This document shows positions 52,988 through 62,207 of a DNA stretch of 64,000 nucleotides, in pieces. Below the pieces are notes generated by a model. It did not search any database. It had not been told where the DNA came from and saw nothing but the letters and a program-made list of their open reading frames with translations. Every line of letters starts with the position of its first letter. Positions within the stretch are counted from its first letter, which is position 1. Source of the stretch: Bacillota bacterium (lineage in GTDB: Bacteria; Bacillota; Clostridia; Lachnospirales; Lachnospiraceae); NCBI GenBank assembly GCA_023435645.1, contig JAEYRK010000026.1, positions 8,483-72,482 of the forward strand. Direction: 5' to 3'. Made by a program: the position numbers and the translations under genes.

Positions 52988-54166
52988 TTACTCCTCTGCA
53001 ACAAAGGAATTCTCAGTTGTAATCACACAATTGTATCTGGAATCCTCTTTCCTAACCTCTTCCACTATTTTCAAAAGCAGCTTCTGTTCCATTTCCTTCT
53101 TATAGGAATAGGGAAGTACCAGATCAAAGATTAGGTTGATCTGCAGCTCACCCTTTACGATTCTAAAATCATGGATTGTTGCCCTTTTTTCCAGCTCAGA
53201 AACAATGCGGATGACCATGTCCCTTTTCTCCAGAATCATTGCGTCATTTATCTCAATAGGATCCATATGGATTACCAGAAAGATATCCAGCTTTTCTAGT
53301 ACATCCCGTTCAATCCGATCAATCGTCTCATGAGCCTTCTCAAAATTAATATTATTGGGAACCTCTGCATGGATGGTAGCCATCCGGTGGGTTGGTCCAT
53401 AGCTATGAATGATCAGGTCATGAGTTCCTACGATGTCCTCATAGCCCTCCACCATGTTTGTAAGCTTCTCATAAAGCTCCCGGTCTATTGCCTGACCAAG
53501 CAGCGGCTCCAGTGTTTCCCTCGCGATACCAAAGCCGGAGAATATAACAAAGATAGAAACAATCGTTCCCATATATCCATCGATCATCCATCCGGTCAGC
53601 CCGGCAATAACCGTGGAGATGACTGTAGCTGTCGTAACCATGACGTCCCCCAGAGAATCTGCCGCGGTCGCTTTCATTACGGTGGAGTTGATTCGCTTCC
53701 CCAGCTTCCTGTAAAAGAACATCAGCCAAACCTTAATGAAGATGGTCAGACACAGAAAAGCGGCCATCCATGGGTGGAAGGTAATCTTCTCCGGGTTAAG
53801 TATCTTGGAAAATGAGCTTTTGAACAGGGAAAATCCTACCTGAAGAATTAGAAAGGATACCGCAAGTGCTGCGATATATTCAAATCTACCATGACCGAAG
53901 GGATGCTCCTTATCAGCAGGCCTCCCTGCCAGTTTGACACCAATGAAGCTAATGATGGAGGAGGCTGCATCGGATAAATTATTAAACGCATCTGCCATAA
54001 CGGAGATACTGTTAATAAACAATCCCACTGTTAATTTAACAGCGAAAAGGAAGAGATTACTTATAATCCCTACGATACTGGATAGTATGCCATAGGCGGT
54101 CCGTACCCTTGGGTTATCCACCTCATCCTTGTTTTTTATAAATAGTCTGACCAATAGCTCAGTCAA
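52988..54166 (-). CDS. Cation diffusion facilitator (CDF) metal transporter
   Basis: 392 residues. Six membrane helices in the first 215 residues, the metal site ADAFNNLSDAASS on helix 2 and ADSLGDVMVTTA on helix 5, both with Asp pairs (DxxxD-type, as in Mn-related CDFs), the family signature KEHPFGHGRFEYIAAL, and a cytosolic C-terminal ferredoxin-like domain (VGTHDLIIHSYGPTHRMAT). The last 80 residues form a second, CDF-like repeat, longer than usual. Exports Zn, Mn or Fe; the metal is unknown. AGGAGGC precedes the ATG. Confidence 0.92.
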   Translation of the reverse strand: MTELLVRLFIKNKDEVDNPRVRTAYGILSSIVGIISNLFLFAVKLTVGLFINSISVMADAFNNLSDAASSIISFIGVKLAGRPADKEHPFGHGRFEYIAALAVSFLILQVGFSLFKSSFSKILNPEKITFHPWMAAFLCLTIFIKVWLMFFYRKLGKRINSTVMKATAADSLGDVMVTTATVISTVIAGLTGWMIDGYMGTIVSIFVIFSGFGIARETLEPLLGQAIDRELYEKLTNMVEGYEDIVGTHDLIIHSYGPTHRMATIHAEVPNNINFEKAHETIDRIERDVLEKLDIFLVIHMDPIEINDAMILEKRDMVIRIVSELEKRATIHDFRIVKGELQINLIFDLVLPYSYKKEMEQKLLLKIVEEVRKEDSRYNCVITTENSFVAEE

Positions 54167-54287
54167 GCTGATTGCCTCCTTTATAAGTCAATTACTGCAA
54201 TATCTTCATTTTAGCATATTAAATAAGAAAATCAACTTTAGTTTATGTCATAGAAAATGAATTATTTCTATAGAACAGCAGGACAGA

Positions 54288-54316
54288 TTGCATAAATCTC
54301 ATACAAGGATTATAAT
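54288..54316 (+). promoter_or_regulatory. Promoter of the GDPD gene
   Basis: TTGCAT (54288-54293), 17 bp, TATAAT (54311-54316), followed by AAGAGGAAACC before the ATG at 54352. Confidence 0.75.
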
Positions 54317-54351
54317 AATTATTATTATGTTTTTAAAAAGAGGAAACCGGA

Positions 54352-56205
54352 ATGAAGCACATAAAACAATTGTTTCGCCAGCGTATGAGAGCCAATAATA
54401 AACCAATGCTTCTGCTTCAGATGTTCTTTACCATCCTCTTTATTTTACTGATTATTCCGCTGATCAGCGTCTCAGTTTCCTATGTCTTGGGCCTATGGGG
54501 TCAGAGCTATCTTACGGACAAGAATATCCTGAGCTTTCTAAGATATCCACCTGCTCTTCTGATGTTATCCGCATTGTTTATCCTGATTGTCCTTTATCTG
54601 TTCATTATGATGTCCTCACATTTTCAATACTGCTGCTACGAGCCCATGCAGAAGAAGCCAAATTATCTTCGTATTCTTGCATTGGGTCTATTCAGAGCAC
54701 TTCGGGCCGTCTTTCAGGGGAATATCCTGCTGCCCTTTTTTACCCTGATTTTATTTATTACCATGAATACACCGCTCATGATCAGCCTAATCCTACAGGT
54801 GAAATGGAAAGAGCCTGTACCGGGCGGTTACGCCGACGTTTTCTTTGTTCGGGGACTGCTACTGCTGTTCCTTGGGCTCTTATGCTTTATCGCCTTCCGG
54901 GGCTTATTCTCCCTGCATTTTTGTATGCATGAACGATACGGCTTCCTACAAGGACTGGAAGCTTCCAAGAAGCTGATCCGGGGTCATACATTTAAAATTC
55001 TATCTATCCTAGTGATTACGAATTGCATCCTGGCCCTGATATTTTACCTACTTTATTTCACCGTTCTGTTTCTTACTGCTCTTTTGGTTTATGTTTTTGC
55101 TGATAAAGATATCGTCATCTCCGTATTTCTATCCTATTATCCGAAGGTGAAGATCTACTTTAGTCTATTGTTCAGTACGGTATGCTTCATCATAAATTTT
55201 AATATAGTATCGACGATGTTTTGTAAGTTTCAGGAGAGTTCCCGCTTTACTCCTTATGAAAAGCCGGCTCTGGATCACGGGGATCCTGATCCTCTTCGTT
55301 CTAAAATTAGTAGACGGATCGCATTGCTTACCCTGCTGGCTCTGCTTAGTGCCGGTCTGACTAATTTATACCTTACGGTAAAAAACGATTCCTACAGTTT
55401 GAAAGAGGCACTGACCGGAATCCTAATCACCTCACACCGCGGTAATTCGATCTCTGCTCCGGAGAATACACTGATCTCCCTGGAAAGTGCCATCGATTTG
55501 CGGGTTGATTATGCGGAAATAGATGTTCAGCAGACGAAGGACGGCACCTTGGTTCTTTTGCACGATCATAACCTAAAGAGAACTACGGGCTTGAATAAGT
55601 ATATCTGGGAGGTCACCTATGAGGAGATTAAGAACCTGGATGCCGGTTCCTGGTTCGGCGATGAATTTGCCGGAGTAGGTATTCCTACCCTGAGAGAAGC
55701 TCTGGAATTATGCAAGGGTAAGCTGCTTCTCAATATTGAGATAAAAATTCATGGACGTGAACAGGGACTGGAAGAGGAGCTGGTTCGCCTGATTGAGGAA
55801 TATGATTTTGAAAACCAATGTATGATCTCTTCGTGGAATTATGGGACCCTGAGTAAAATCAAACAAATGAAGGATGAGCTTCATACCGGTTACATCATCA
55901 CCGCAGCCTACGGGAATTATTACAATAAGGCGGATATTGATTTTATCAGCATGAAATCATCCTTCATTACAAAGTCCATTGTTGAGACCATGCACCGTGC
56001 CGGTAAAGCAATTCATGCATGGACTGTAAATTCCGAACGCGAAATAGAGCGGATGAAATCCCTAGGAGTGGATAATATCATAACGGATGATCCCAATCTC
56101 GCCAAGGAGGTCCTATATCGTGACAACACCAATGACAGCCTGATTGATCTTCTGGACAGGATGCTGTCAGGTAGAGCCCTATTCCGTATCGTCAGAAAAA
56201 AATAA
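54352..56205 (+). CDS. Membrane-anchored glycerophosphodiester phosphodiesterase
   Basis: 617 residues. About seven membrane helices in residues 20-345 (the glycerophosphoryl diester phosphodiesterase membrane domain), then a C-terminal GDPD TIM barrel: TSHRGNSISAPENTLISLES (HRG and E motifs, about 361), YAEIDVQQTKDGTLVLLHDH (metal and catalytic His), NIEIKIHG, and the C-terminal HAWTVNSEREIERM. It cleaves glycerophosphodiesters such as lipid or teichoic-acid breakdown products to glycerol-3-phosphate. Convergent with the alcohol dehydrogenase gene downstream. Confidence 0.93.
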   Translation: MKHIKQLFRQRMRANNKPMLLLQMFFTILFILLIIPLISVSVSYVLGLWGQSYLTDKNILSFLRYPPALLMLSALFILIVLYLFIMMSSHFQYCCYEPMQKKPNYLRILALGLFRALRAVFQGNILLPFFTLILFITMNTPLMISLILQVKWKEPVPGGYADVFFVRGLLLLFLGLLCFIAFRGLFSLHFCMHERYGFLQGLEASKKLIRGHTFKILSILVITNCILALIFYLLYFTVLFLTALLVYVFADKDIVISVFLSYYPKVKIYFSLLFSTVCFIINFNIVSTMFCKFQESSRFTPYEKPALDHGDPDPLRSKISRRIALLTLLALLSAGLTNLYLTVKNDSYSLKEALTGILITSHRGNSISAPENTLISLESAIDLRVDYAEIDVQQTKDGTLVLLHDHNLKRTTGLNKYIWEVTYEEIKNLDAGSWFGDEFAGVGIPTLREALELCKGKLLLNIEIKIHGREQGLEEELVRLIEEYDFENQCMISSWNYGTLSKIKQMKDELHTGYIITAAYGNYYNKADIDFISMKSSFITKSIVETMHRAGKAIHAWTVNSEREIERMKSLGVDNIITDDPNLAKEVLYRDNTNDSLIDLLDRMLSGRALFRIVRKK

Positions 56206-56263
56206 GTTCCAGCTTATTCCCGGACCAGTTCACCGGACCTTACGCTTAAGCAGCCAGCTTCTT

Positions 56264-57427
56264 TTATAGGGCTAACCGATATATCTGCTCCACATCCTTT
56301 ACGGTGAGCGGAACAAAGCCACCGATCGTGCCCTTGCCAATTCCTATCTTCTCTACCATATAAGGAATATCCTCTTCCTTGGCACCCAATTCCTTGAAGC
56401 TAATCGGCATTCCGATGGAGGTAAGGAATTGTTTGAGACGGCTGATTCCTTCCAGCGCCGTCTCTTCGGGACTGGCGCTACTCTCGCAGCCCCATACCCT
56501 GACGGCAAATTTTGCAAAGCGATCAATATCATGGCGATAGACGTAGGTCATCCACGCCGGGAAGATCACTGCAAGACCTGCACCATGGGCTACATCATAT
56601 AAGGCGGACAGCTCATGCTCTATGATATGACTTGACCAGTCCTGGTCTCGTCCCACACCTACCAGATTATTATGAGCCACCATGCCTGCCCACATGATAT
56701 TTGCCCTTGCTTCATAATGATTCGGATCCTCGATTACCCTTGGAACCTCCTTGATCATAGTCAGTAGAATTGCCTCGCAAAGGCGATCTGTAATCTCTAC
56801 TTCCTTGGTATTTGTAAAGTACCGCTCAAATACATGGGCCATGATGTCAGTTGCACCCGCGGCCGTCTGGTATGCCGGGAGGGACATCGTCAGCTCCGGA
56901 TTCAAAATGGAGAATACCGGTCTTAAGGCTTCTCCACCGGCACCTCGCTTCAACATGCCTTCTTCCTTGGTGATGACAGTATCCCCGGAGCCCTCACTGC
57001 CTGCTGCTGCAATGGTAAGTACAGTAGCTACCTTCAAGGCGTTCGTTACACGCTTACCCTCGAAGAAGTCCCAGAAATCCCCGTCGTATACCGCGCCGGC
57101 CGCTATCGCCTTCGCGGAATCAATCACACTTCCTCCTCCGACTGCCAGGATAAAATCCACACCTTCCTTCCTTGCCAGCTCAATTCCCTGATAAACCAAT
57201 CCGCTTCTGGGATTGGGCTGAACACCACCTAGTTCAACATAGCTTATGCTTTCCTGATCTAAGGATGTCTTAACCCTGTTCAACAGTCCTGACTTTACAA
57301 CAGAGCCTCCACCGTAATGAATCAAAACCTTGCTTCCGCCAAAACGCTTCACATAATGTCCCGCCTCATTCTCGGTACCCTTTCCGAAAACAAAATAGGT
57401 AGGGCTATAAAAAGTAAAATTATTCAT
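56264..57427 (-). CDS. Iron-containing alcohol dehydrogenase
   Basis: 387 residues. NAD(P)H-dependent, family III (Fe-ADH). Nucleotide site AVGGGSVIDSAKAIAAG (about 95), GSEGSGDTVITKEEG for the substrate side, and metal ligands in TAAGATDIMAHVFERYF, HIIEHELSALYDVAHGAGLA (two His). Closest in flavour to butanol dehydrogenase BdhA/YugJ. Typical of fermentative Clostridia. AAAGGAGAACG precedes the ATG. Confidence 0.93.
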   Translation of the reverse strand: MNNFTFYSPTYFVFGKGTENEAGHYVKRFGGSKVLIHYGGGSVVKSGLLNRVKTSLDQESISYVELGGVQPNPRSGLVYQGIELARKEGVDFILAVGGGSVIDSAKAIAAGAVYDGDFWDFFEGKRVTNALKVATVLTIAAAGSEGSGDTVITKEEGMLKRGAGGEALRPVFSILNPELTMSLPAYQTAAGATDIMAHVFERYFTNTKEVEITDRLCEAILLTMIKEVPRVIEDPNHYEARANIMWAGMVAHNNLVGVGRDQDWSSHIIEHELSALYDVAHGAGLAVIFPAWMTYVYRHDIDRFAKFAVRVWGCESSASPEETALEGISRLKQFLTSIGMPISFKELGAKEEDIPYMVEKIGIGKGTIGGFVPLTVKDVEQIYRLAL

Positions 57428-57681
57428 ATCGTTCTCCTTTCATATTCATACTGAATAGGTGATTACTTAACCTCAGACATATTTTGTGCATACAACAGAT
57501 ATTATACTTTTATCATACCCAATTATGATAGAAATTGCCATGTATAAAATGATGAAACTTTTTGTATTTCTTTAGGAATACGAAGCAATACGAACATAAT
57601 CCGGTAACCGGAGCTTTTCTTCCTATTCTTTCCCCGCCCAAACAGATTATCCCGGACCGAGTCCATATAATGACAGATTAG

Positions 57682-57870
57682 AACATCATTAGAAGCCTTA
57701 GAAACTACCTGATCCAGACCCGAGAGCATGCCATGCAGGAAATGGCACAACGGGCTGTTTCCCTAAGGGCTGATGCTATCGTTGGAATTGATGTGGATTA
57801 CGAGGTGCTTGGTTCCAATAATGGTATGCTGATGGTAACCGTCTCCGGTGCAGCGATAAGATTACAATAA
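57682..57870 (+). pseudogene. YbjQ-family (UPF0145) C-terminal remnant
   Basis: 62 codons between a stop at 57679 and TAA 57868. The translation AMQEMAQRAVSLRADAIVGI, then DVDYEVLGSNNGMLMVTVSG is the characteristic end of YbjQ-type proteins, which are normally about 105 residues. The N-terminal half is missing and there is no start with a ribosome site. It is followed by a terminator-like hairpin. Confidence 0.7.
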
Positions 57871-57874
57871 GAAA

Positions 57875-57906
57875 GGAAGGGATAGTATTATAGTACTGTC
57901 CCTTCC
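57875..57906. terminator. Hairpin after the YbjQ remnant
   Basis: GGAAGGGATAGTA pairs with TAGTACTGTCCCTTCC (small bulges). It lies between the remnant and the CPBP gene and could serve either strand. Confidence 0.6.
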
Positions 57907-57966
57907 ATAAGCTTTAGCGTTTTACTGATCTGATAGAGCTTCTTTTGATCATATCATCTATCCCTA

Positions 57967-58869
57967 CTATAACTGAAGTAGCATCATAGCGGCACAGCTC
58001 AATAGGTAGAGTAGCGTTCCGAAATGAAGAAAATATTCGGTTTTTCTCTCCACCTGTTCCTCACCTGCCTGAAGCAGGATTCCTCTTTTACTTTTCTGGA
58101 AAATGGTCAATCCAATGACCACTGACACGATCACCCATAGGGATAACAGTAGCATCGCATTCACGTTTTCTAAGGATAAGGGTACTAATAAAGAGCCAAT
58201 CGCATTAATCATCATATGTATGAGCACTGAATACTTAATCGTATTGGTTCTGATTACTGTATAAGAGAAAATGATACCCAAGGTAGTGGCATAGATAAAT
58301 TGGGAAAGATTCAGGTGATACATGCCAAAGGCAATGCTTGTAAATAGAATTGCAGGCAAATCCCCGAATCTGCGCAGCTTATTCAGAAGAATCTTTCGGA
58401 AAATATACTCTTCCATGATTGGTCCGATGATTGCAATATAGATGGCATTCAGATAAAGATTACTGTTATCCAGGAATTCGGCCACAGGATTCTCCATTTC
58501 GCTTCCCTTCATCCTGGCGATCAACAAACCTATGATGGATCCTGCTAAGCTGGATAGATACATGAATGCTACACTTACGAAAAAAAGCCCAATGAACTGA
58601 CGGATGGTCAGCTTTACCGGTCCCTCCTGGGACAGCTTTGTATCAGGTACCCTCCGGATAACAGTAAGGAATACCGGATATCCGACGCCCATAACCGTCA
58701 ACATAGTAAGTACAACCCCATAGTATTCCGATTGATAGAAATTCGGAAAATATGCATAAAAGAGTGAACTAAGGATAACCTGCGCCGCTATGTTACATAG
58801 GACCATCAAAAAAAGTGCCCAGCCTATCCTGCGTAAAATCTGTCCGCGATCCATATCTAGCTGTTCCAT
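57967..58869 (-). CDS. CPBP-family intramembrane metalloprotease
   Basis: 300 residues from ATG 58869 (GGGGAAGAGG upstream); the frame could also begin at 58893. Seven to eight membrane helices. The conserved active-site motifs are present: PIMEEYIFRKILL (EExxxR, about 162), FGMYHLNLSQFIYA (FxxxH) and VLIHMMINAIGS (third motif His). The family (Abi/Rce1-like) cuts within or near the membrane, for example bacteriocin precursors or prenylated peptides; no bacteriocin gene is visible nearby. A substrate cannot be named. Confidence 0.92.
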   Translation of the reverse strand: MEQLDMDRGQILRRIGWALFLMVLCNIAAQVILSSLFYAYFPNFYQSEYYGVVLTMLTVMGVGYPVFLTVIRRVPDTKLSQEGPVKLTIRQFIGLFFVSVAFMYLSSLAGSIIGLLIARMKGSEMENPVAEFLDNSNLYLNAIYIAIIGPIMEEYIFRKILLNKLRRFGDLPAILFTSIAFGMYHLNLSQFIYATTLGIIFSYTVIRTNTIKYSVLIHMMINAIGSLLVPLSLENVNAMLLLSLWVIVSVVIGLTIFQKSKRGILLQAGEEQVERKTEYFLHFGTLLYLLSCAAMMLLQL

Positions 58870-58955
58870 ATCCTCTTCCCCTTTATCACCCATTTACTTT
58901 GACTCTAGCATCAATCTGTTATGATCTTATGATTCCTTTGCTATGACGGTGTCTC

Positions 58956-60269
58956 TTATTGAAGTCCGTAATCCAATAAGGCCCTTGCATCACTCCATCT
59001 GCCTGTCTGGGTAGAATTCATAATGGCACACAGAACCTTTCGTCCGTTCAGCTTACCTGCCGCTATCAGACATTTTCCTGCCATTGTGCTGGTACCGGTC
59101 TTAAGACCGATGCAGGGGGCATAATATCTGCCACTGTCTTTCCTGACCAGAGCATTGGTATTCCGCCAGGTTACCTGATCCCCACTGGGAAACTTATTAT
59201 GAGAGTTGCTCTTCATGCTGATTTCCAAAATAACCTCATTCTTCATCGCCGCTAAACCAATCAGTCCCATATCATAGGCTGTTGTATACTGCCCGATGGC
59301 ATCATATCCGTCGGGGGTTTGAAAGGAGGAGTTTAGGGCACCTAATTGTTTGGCCTTGTCATTCATCAGGCAGACAAATTCTGCCACAGCATCCTCTCTT
59401 CGAGCTCCTTCCCTGCGAAGAGATTTCCTACCCACATAAGTAGCCGCAGCGTAAGCAGCATCATTCCCGGAGGGCAGAAGCATTCCTTCTAAGAGGTTCT
59501 TTATGGTTAAAACCTGACCCGGGTATAATCCGGCTATGGTAGAATCCCTCGCTATCATTCTGATTTCATTGGATATCTCCACTTCCTCCTCCAGACTACA
59601 CCAGTCCAAAACCACAAGACAGGTCAATAGCTTTGCTGTAGAGGCCGGAAATACCGGTTCAAGCGGATTTTTATAGTAAAGCACCTCCATCGTCTCGGCA
59701 TCAAACAAAATAGCAGACTTCGCTTTCAGGCTGATCCCGGGATTCTCTATTTGAAGCGCTGCTTCCAAAGCACTGTTGGTAGCCATCTGCTCCGGTATAT
59801 AAGCCTCATAATCTACCTGGGTACTATCTACGATTAATCTACAGTCTCCTCTGACAAGTACGGCTCCGGTCTCAATCACAGAAGCCAGCTCCACATCGAC
59901 ACTCTCCTCAGTAGCAGGGCTAGCTGCGCCTAATGTATTTTGCGAACCCGAGAGCTTTTCCGTTTCTTTCTCTATCCTATCAGGATTCGCAGCCACGGTA
60001 CCACCAGCCTCCGACCCGGATATTCCAATATTATCGGCATTCTGGAGCAACCCGGACTCAGTACCGGCGTTAATTAGAGTATTCTCCTGTATGAGCCCCT
60101 CCGAACCATCTTCAGATGCAGATGTATTCGTACCCTTCTCATCAGTAATCCTGCTCTGGCTGGCATCTGCTCCCTTGCCCGAGCCCGTCAGCACAATCGC
60201 ACCATAAATTAATATGCTCATGACCAGGCAGCCAAATAAGAGCAGCCCTGCAATACTCCTTTTGTTCAT
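58956..60269 (-). CDS. D-alanyl-D-alanine carboxypeptidase (PBP5-like)
   Basis: 437 residues. N-terminal signal-anchor (LLLFGCLVMSILIYGAIVL), a Ser/Thr/Gly-rich extracellular linker of about 125 residues, then the S11 serine peptidase domain with SxxK in VFPASTAKLLT, SxN in LPSGNDAAYAAA and KTG in GLKTGTSTMAGK. It trims the pentapeptide stem of peptidoglycan. The C-terminal PBP5 beta domain and amphipathic anchor are absent, so membrane attachment is through the N-terminus. Confidence 0.94.
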   Translation of the reverse strand: MNKRSIAGLLLFGCLVMSILIYGAIVLTGSGKGADASQSRITDEKGTNTSASEDGSEGLIQENTLINAGTESGLLQNADNIGISGSEAGGTVAANPDRIEKETEKLSGSQNTLGAASPATEESVDVELASVIETGAVLVRGDCRLIVDSTQVDYEAYIPEQMATNSALEAALQIENPGISLKAKSAILFDAETMEVLYYKNPLEPVFPASTAKLLTCLVVLDWCSLEEEVEISNEIRMIARDSTIAGLYPGQVLTIKNLLEGMLLPSGNDAAYAAATYVGRKSLRREGARREDAVAEFVCLMNDKAKQLGALNSSFQTPDGYDAIGQYTTAYDMGLIGLAAMKNEVILEISMKSNSHNKFPSGDQVTWRNTNALVRKDSGRYYAPCIGLKTGTSTMAGKCLIAAGKLNGRKVLCAIMNSTQTGRWSDARALLDYGLQ

Positions 60270-60312
60270 AGTTCTCTCCTTAACGATCCGATTTTACTAC
60301 TAATCCTGTCAG

Positions 60313-60350
60313 TAAAACGGGGACGTTATGAATTCCGTTCTAACGTCCCC
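60313..60350 (-). terminator. Terminator of the LiaF/DUF4097 pair
   Basis: GGGGACGTTA and TAACGTCCCC form a perfect 10-bp stem with a 12-base loop; the minus strand continues GTTTTACTG. Confidence 0.75.
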
Positions 60351-60459
60351 TGTTACTCTTATTTTAATATTAATAACCATAAAATGCAACCTTTATCCGT
60401 AAAAATCAGCTTGTGAATGATGAAAAATAATCCTATGGGTAGGGATATTCTCTTCCCGT

Positions 60460-61302
60460 TCAGTTATGAAAATCAATGGTGACTCCGCCGAGTCCGCCAT
60501 CCACCTTCAAGGAATTCTGTGCCCCTTCACTGGTATAGGTCCCAGAGAGCTTCTTACCATTCACCCGGACAGCACCGATACCGGCATCCAACTCCAGATG
60601 ATAATCCTCCCTGTTCCCTGCCAGCTCCAGTCTCACATTTCCGATCCCGCCGTCAATCCTTTGATAGCCGAGCAACTCTCCTTCAATTCTCAGACTGCCG
60701 ATTCCACAATCAATCTCTGCATCCTCTAGTCTGACATCCGTCAGTTCAATGGAACCTAAGCCCCCATCCAGTAACACCTTCTCTGCAGCAATCCGGTCCC
60801 CCTTGAAATTACCAAGACCTGTTGAAATGGTAAGCTCCTCTGCTTTTATATCCTCAAGCACCGTATTGCCCAAGCCTGTATCAAAGCTAGCCTTCTCTGC
60901 AACAAAGTCCTCCGGAAGGTAGACTGTGATCTTAGAATTCGTGGAGCCAAGCCAGTCAAAGTGAAACCAAAGGAAGCTCTGCTGATTGGTCTCAGATACC
61001 ACCAGTGTACCATCCTCAGTCAGCTCCGCCTGGAAGCCCTCCATAACATCCTTTCCCTCAACGCGGAAGCCCTCGCCGGTTTTCACCTCTAGGCTTCCGG
61101 CGCTATTATCCACCACAAGACTTACCACTCCGGTGAAATCATACGCTACATCAATCCTGTTTCGATTGCCCAAGAGCGGAACGCCGATGATTGCTGAAAT
61201 AACATTCAGTATCAAACCTGTAACCGCTGTGATAATACCGATCGCAAGAATGATAGCAAAGGTTATCGCAATATACTTTGTTGTTCTTTGAAATTGATTC
61301 AT
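60460..61302 (-). CDS. DUF4097-type membrane-anchored beta-solenoid protein
   Basis: 280 residues. One N-terminal membrane helix (about 12-38, IAITFAIILAIGIITAV), then a repetitive beta domain whose turns share GLGN, GLGS, GIGS, GIGN, GIGA (for example KASFDTGLGNTVLEDI, VLLDGGLGSIELTDV, EIDCGIGSLRIEGELL), as in DUF4097/DUF2807 proteins. It probably senses or stabilises the cell envelope; exact role unknown. The ATG overlaps the LiaF-like gene by 4 bp. Confidence 0.85.
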   Translation of the reverse strand: MNQFQRTTKYIAITFAIILAIGIITAVTGLILNVISAIIGVPLLGNRNRIDVAYDFTGVVSLVVDNSAGSLEVKTGEGFRVEGKDVMEGFQAELTEDGTLVVSETNQQSFLWFHFDWLGSTNSKITVYLPEDFVAEKASFDTGLGNTVLEDIKAEELTISTGLGNFKGDRIAAEKVLLDGGLGSIELTDVRLEDAEIDCGIGSLRIEGELLGYQRIDGGIGNVRLELAGNREDYHLELDAGIGAVRVNGKKLSGTYTSEGAQNSLKVDGGLGGVTIDFHN

Positions 61303-62024
61303 TTTATATCAATCCCTCCAAACATGGTAGTCGATTTCAAGTAAATCACAGGTGAGCCTGCACCTGCCTGATAGCCTGTTTTATTGCTGACACCGCCAAA
61401 TACCGGAACATTATTAACCTTGACAATCACATCTCTGGGTACATAGATATCAATCCCACCAAAAACAGCTGTAGCATTGATGGTTACATCACCGGTAATT
61501 ATGGCATCTCTGATGTCCAGTACAAGACCACCAAAGACGGCACTCAGATTCGTGCCTGTAAAGCTGTCATCCAATCTGACATGATTGCTGGCAAATATCG
61601 CTGTATATTCACCCTTTGGAGCAGAGGTAAAGTTCTTCTCCTGATTCGTATCATAAGGTCCATCCACGTGTACCTTATGTTCGGACCGATAGGTTCTGCG
61701 AATGGAACCTTGAAAGATAATTCTTAAACCAATACTCACCAAGACCACCGGAACAATGAGCTGCCAAAAATCAAAACGGAAGTCAACATGATAGGAAGCC
61801 AGTAGCATCACACCGATAATAAATCCAATGATAGAGCCTGTCTGGAAACCTCCTCGGATGATACTGACTGCACAGGGAATAATGATGAACAGAGTCCACA
61901 GACCTTCGTCAAAGATTAGTGACCAAAAATCAAAATACCATAGATCCATTACATTGCCGGCAATGCCGATCCCTATGAAAATAAATAAGATTCCCCAAAT
62001 TACATTTGAAAGCTTGTTTCTCAT
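61299..62024 (-). CDS. LiaF-like cell-envelope stress protein
   Basis: 241 residues from ATG 62024 (GGGAGGAATT upstream). Three to four membrane helices (about 5-25, 40-60, 62-80, 90-110), then the LiaF C-terminal beta domain (SAVFGGLVLDIRDAIITGDV, INATAVFGGIDIYVPRDVIV, VPVFGGVSNKTG) with its repeated FGG turns. LiaF-type proteins keep envelope-stress kinases silent, but no LiaS/LiaR genes are adjacent. Co-expressed with the DUF4097 gene. Confidence 0.88.
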   Translation of the reverse strand: MRNKLSNVIWGILFIFIGIGIAGNVMDLWYFDFWSLIFDEGLWTLFIIIPCAVSIIRGGFQTGSIIGFIIGVMLLASYHVDFRFDFWQLIVPVVLVSIGLRIIFQGSIRRTYRSEHKVHVDGPYDTNQEKNFTSAPKGEYTAIFASNHVRLDDSFTGTNLSAVFGGLVLDIRDAIITGDVTINATAVFGGIDIYVPRDVIVKVNNVPVFGGVSNKTGYQAGAGSPVIYLKSTTMFGGIDIK

Positions 62025-62207
62025 AATTCCTCCCATATTTCCTATTATTTGGTTGATATAATTTTATCATACTGGAAACACCATGCTTTTGCAATAGAGA
62101 ATGAAAAACTCTAATCTACCTAATGAAATTTTAATTCTGTCGACATGAGATGACCTGCTGAAGGGAAGTATGCCAAACGCTAATCGTTAACAAAGCCCTT
62201 GCCTGGA

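Noticed and set aside
57523..57750. 75-codon minus-strand frame before the Fe-ADH gene
   Set aside because: No ribosome site, overlaps the YbjQ remnant on the other strand, and no recognisable protein pattern.
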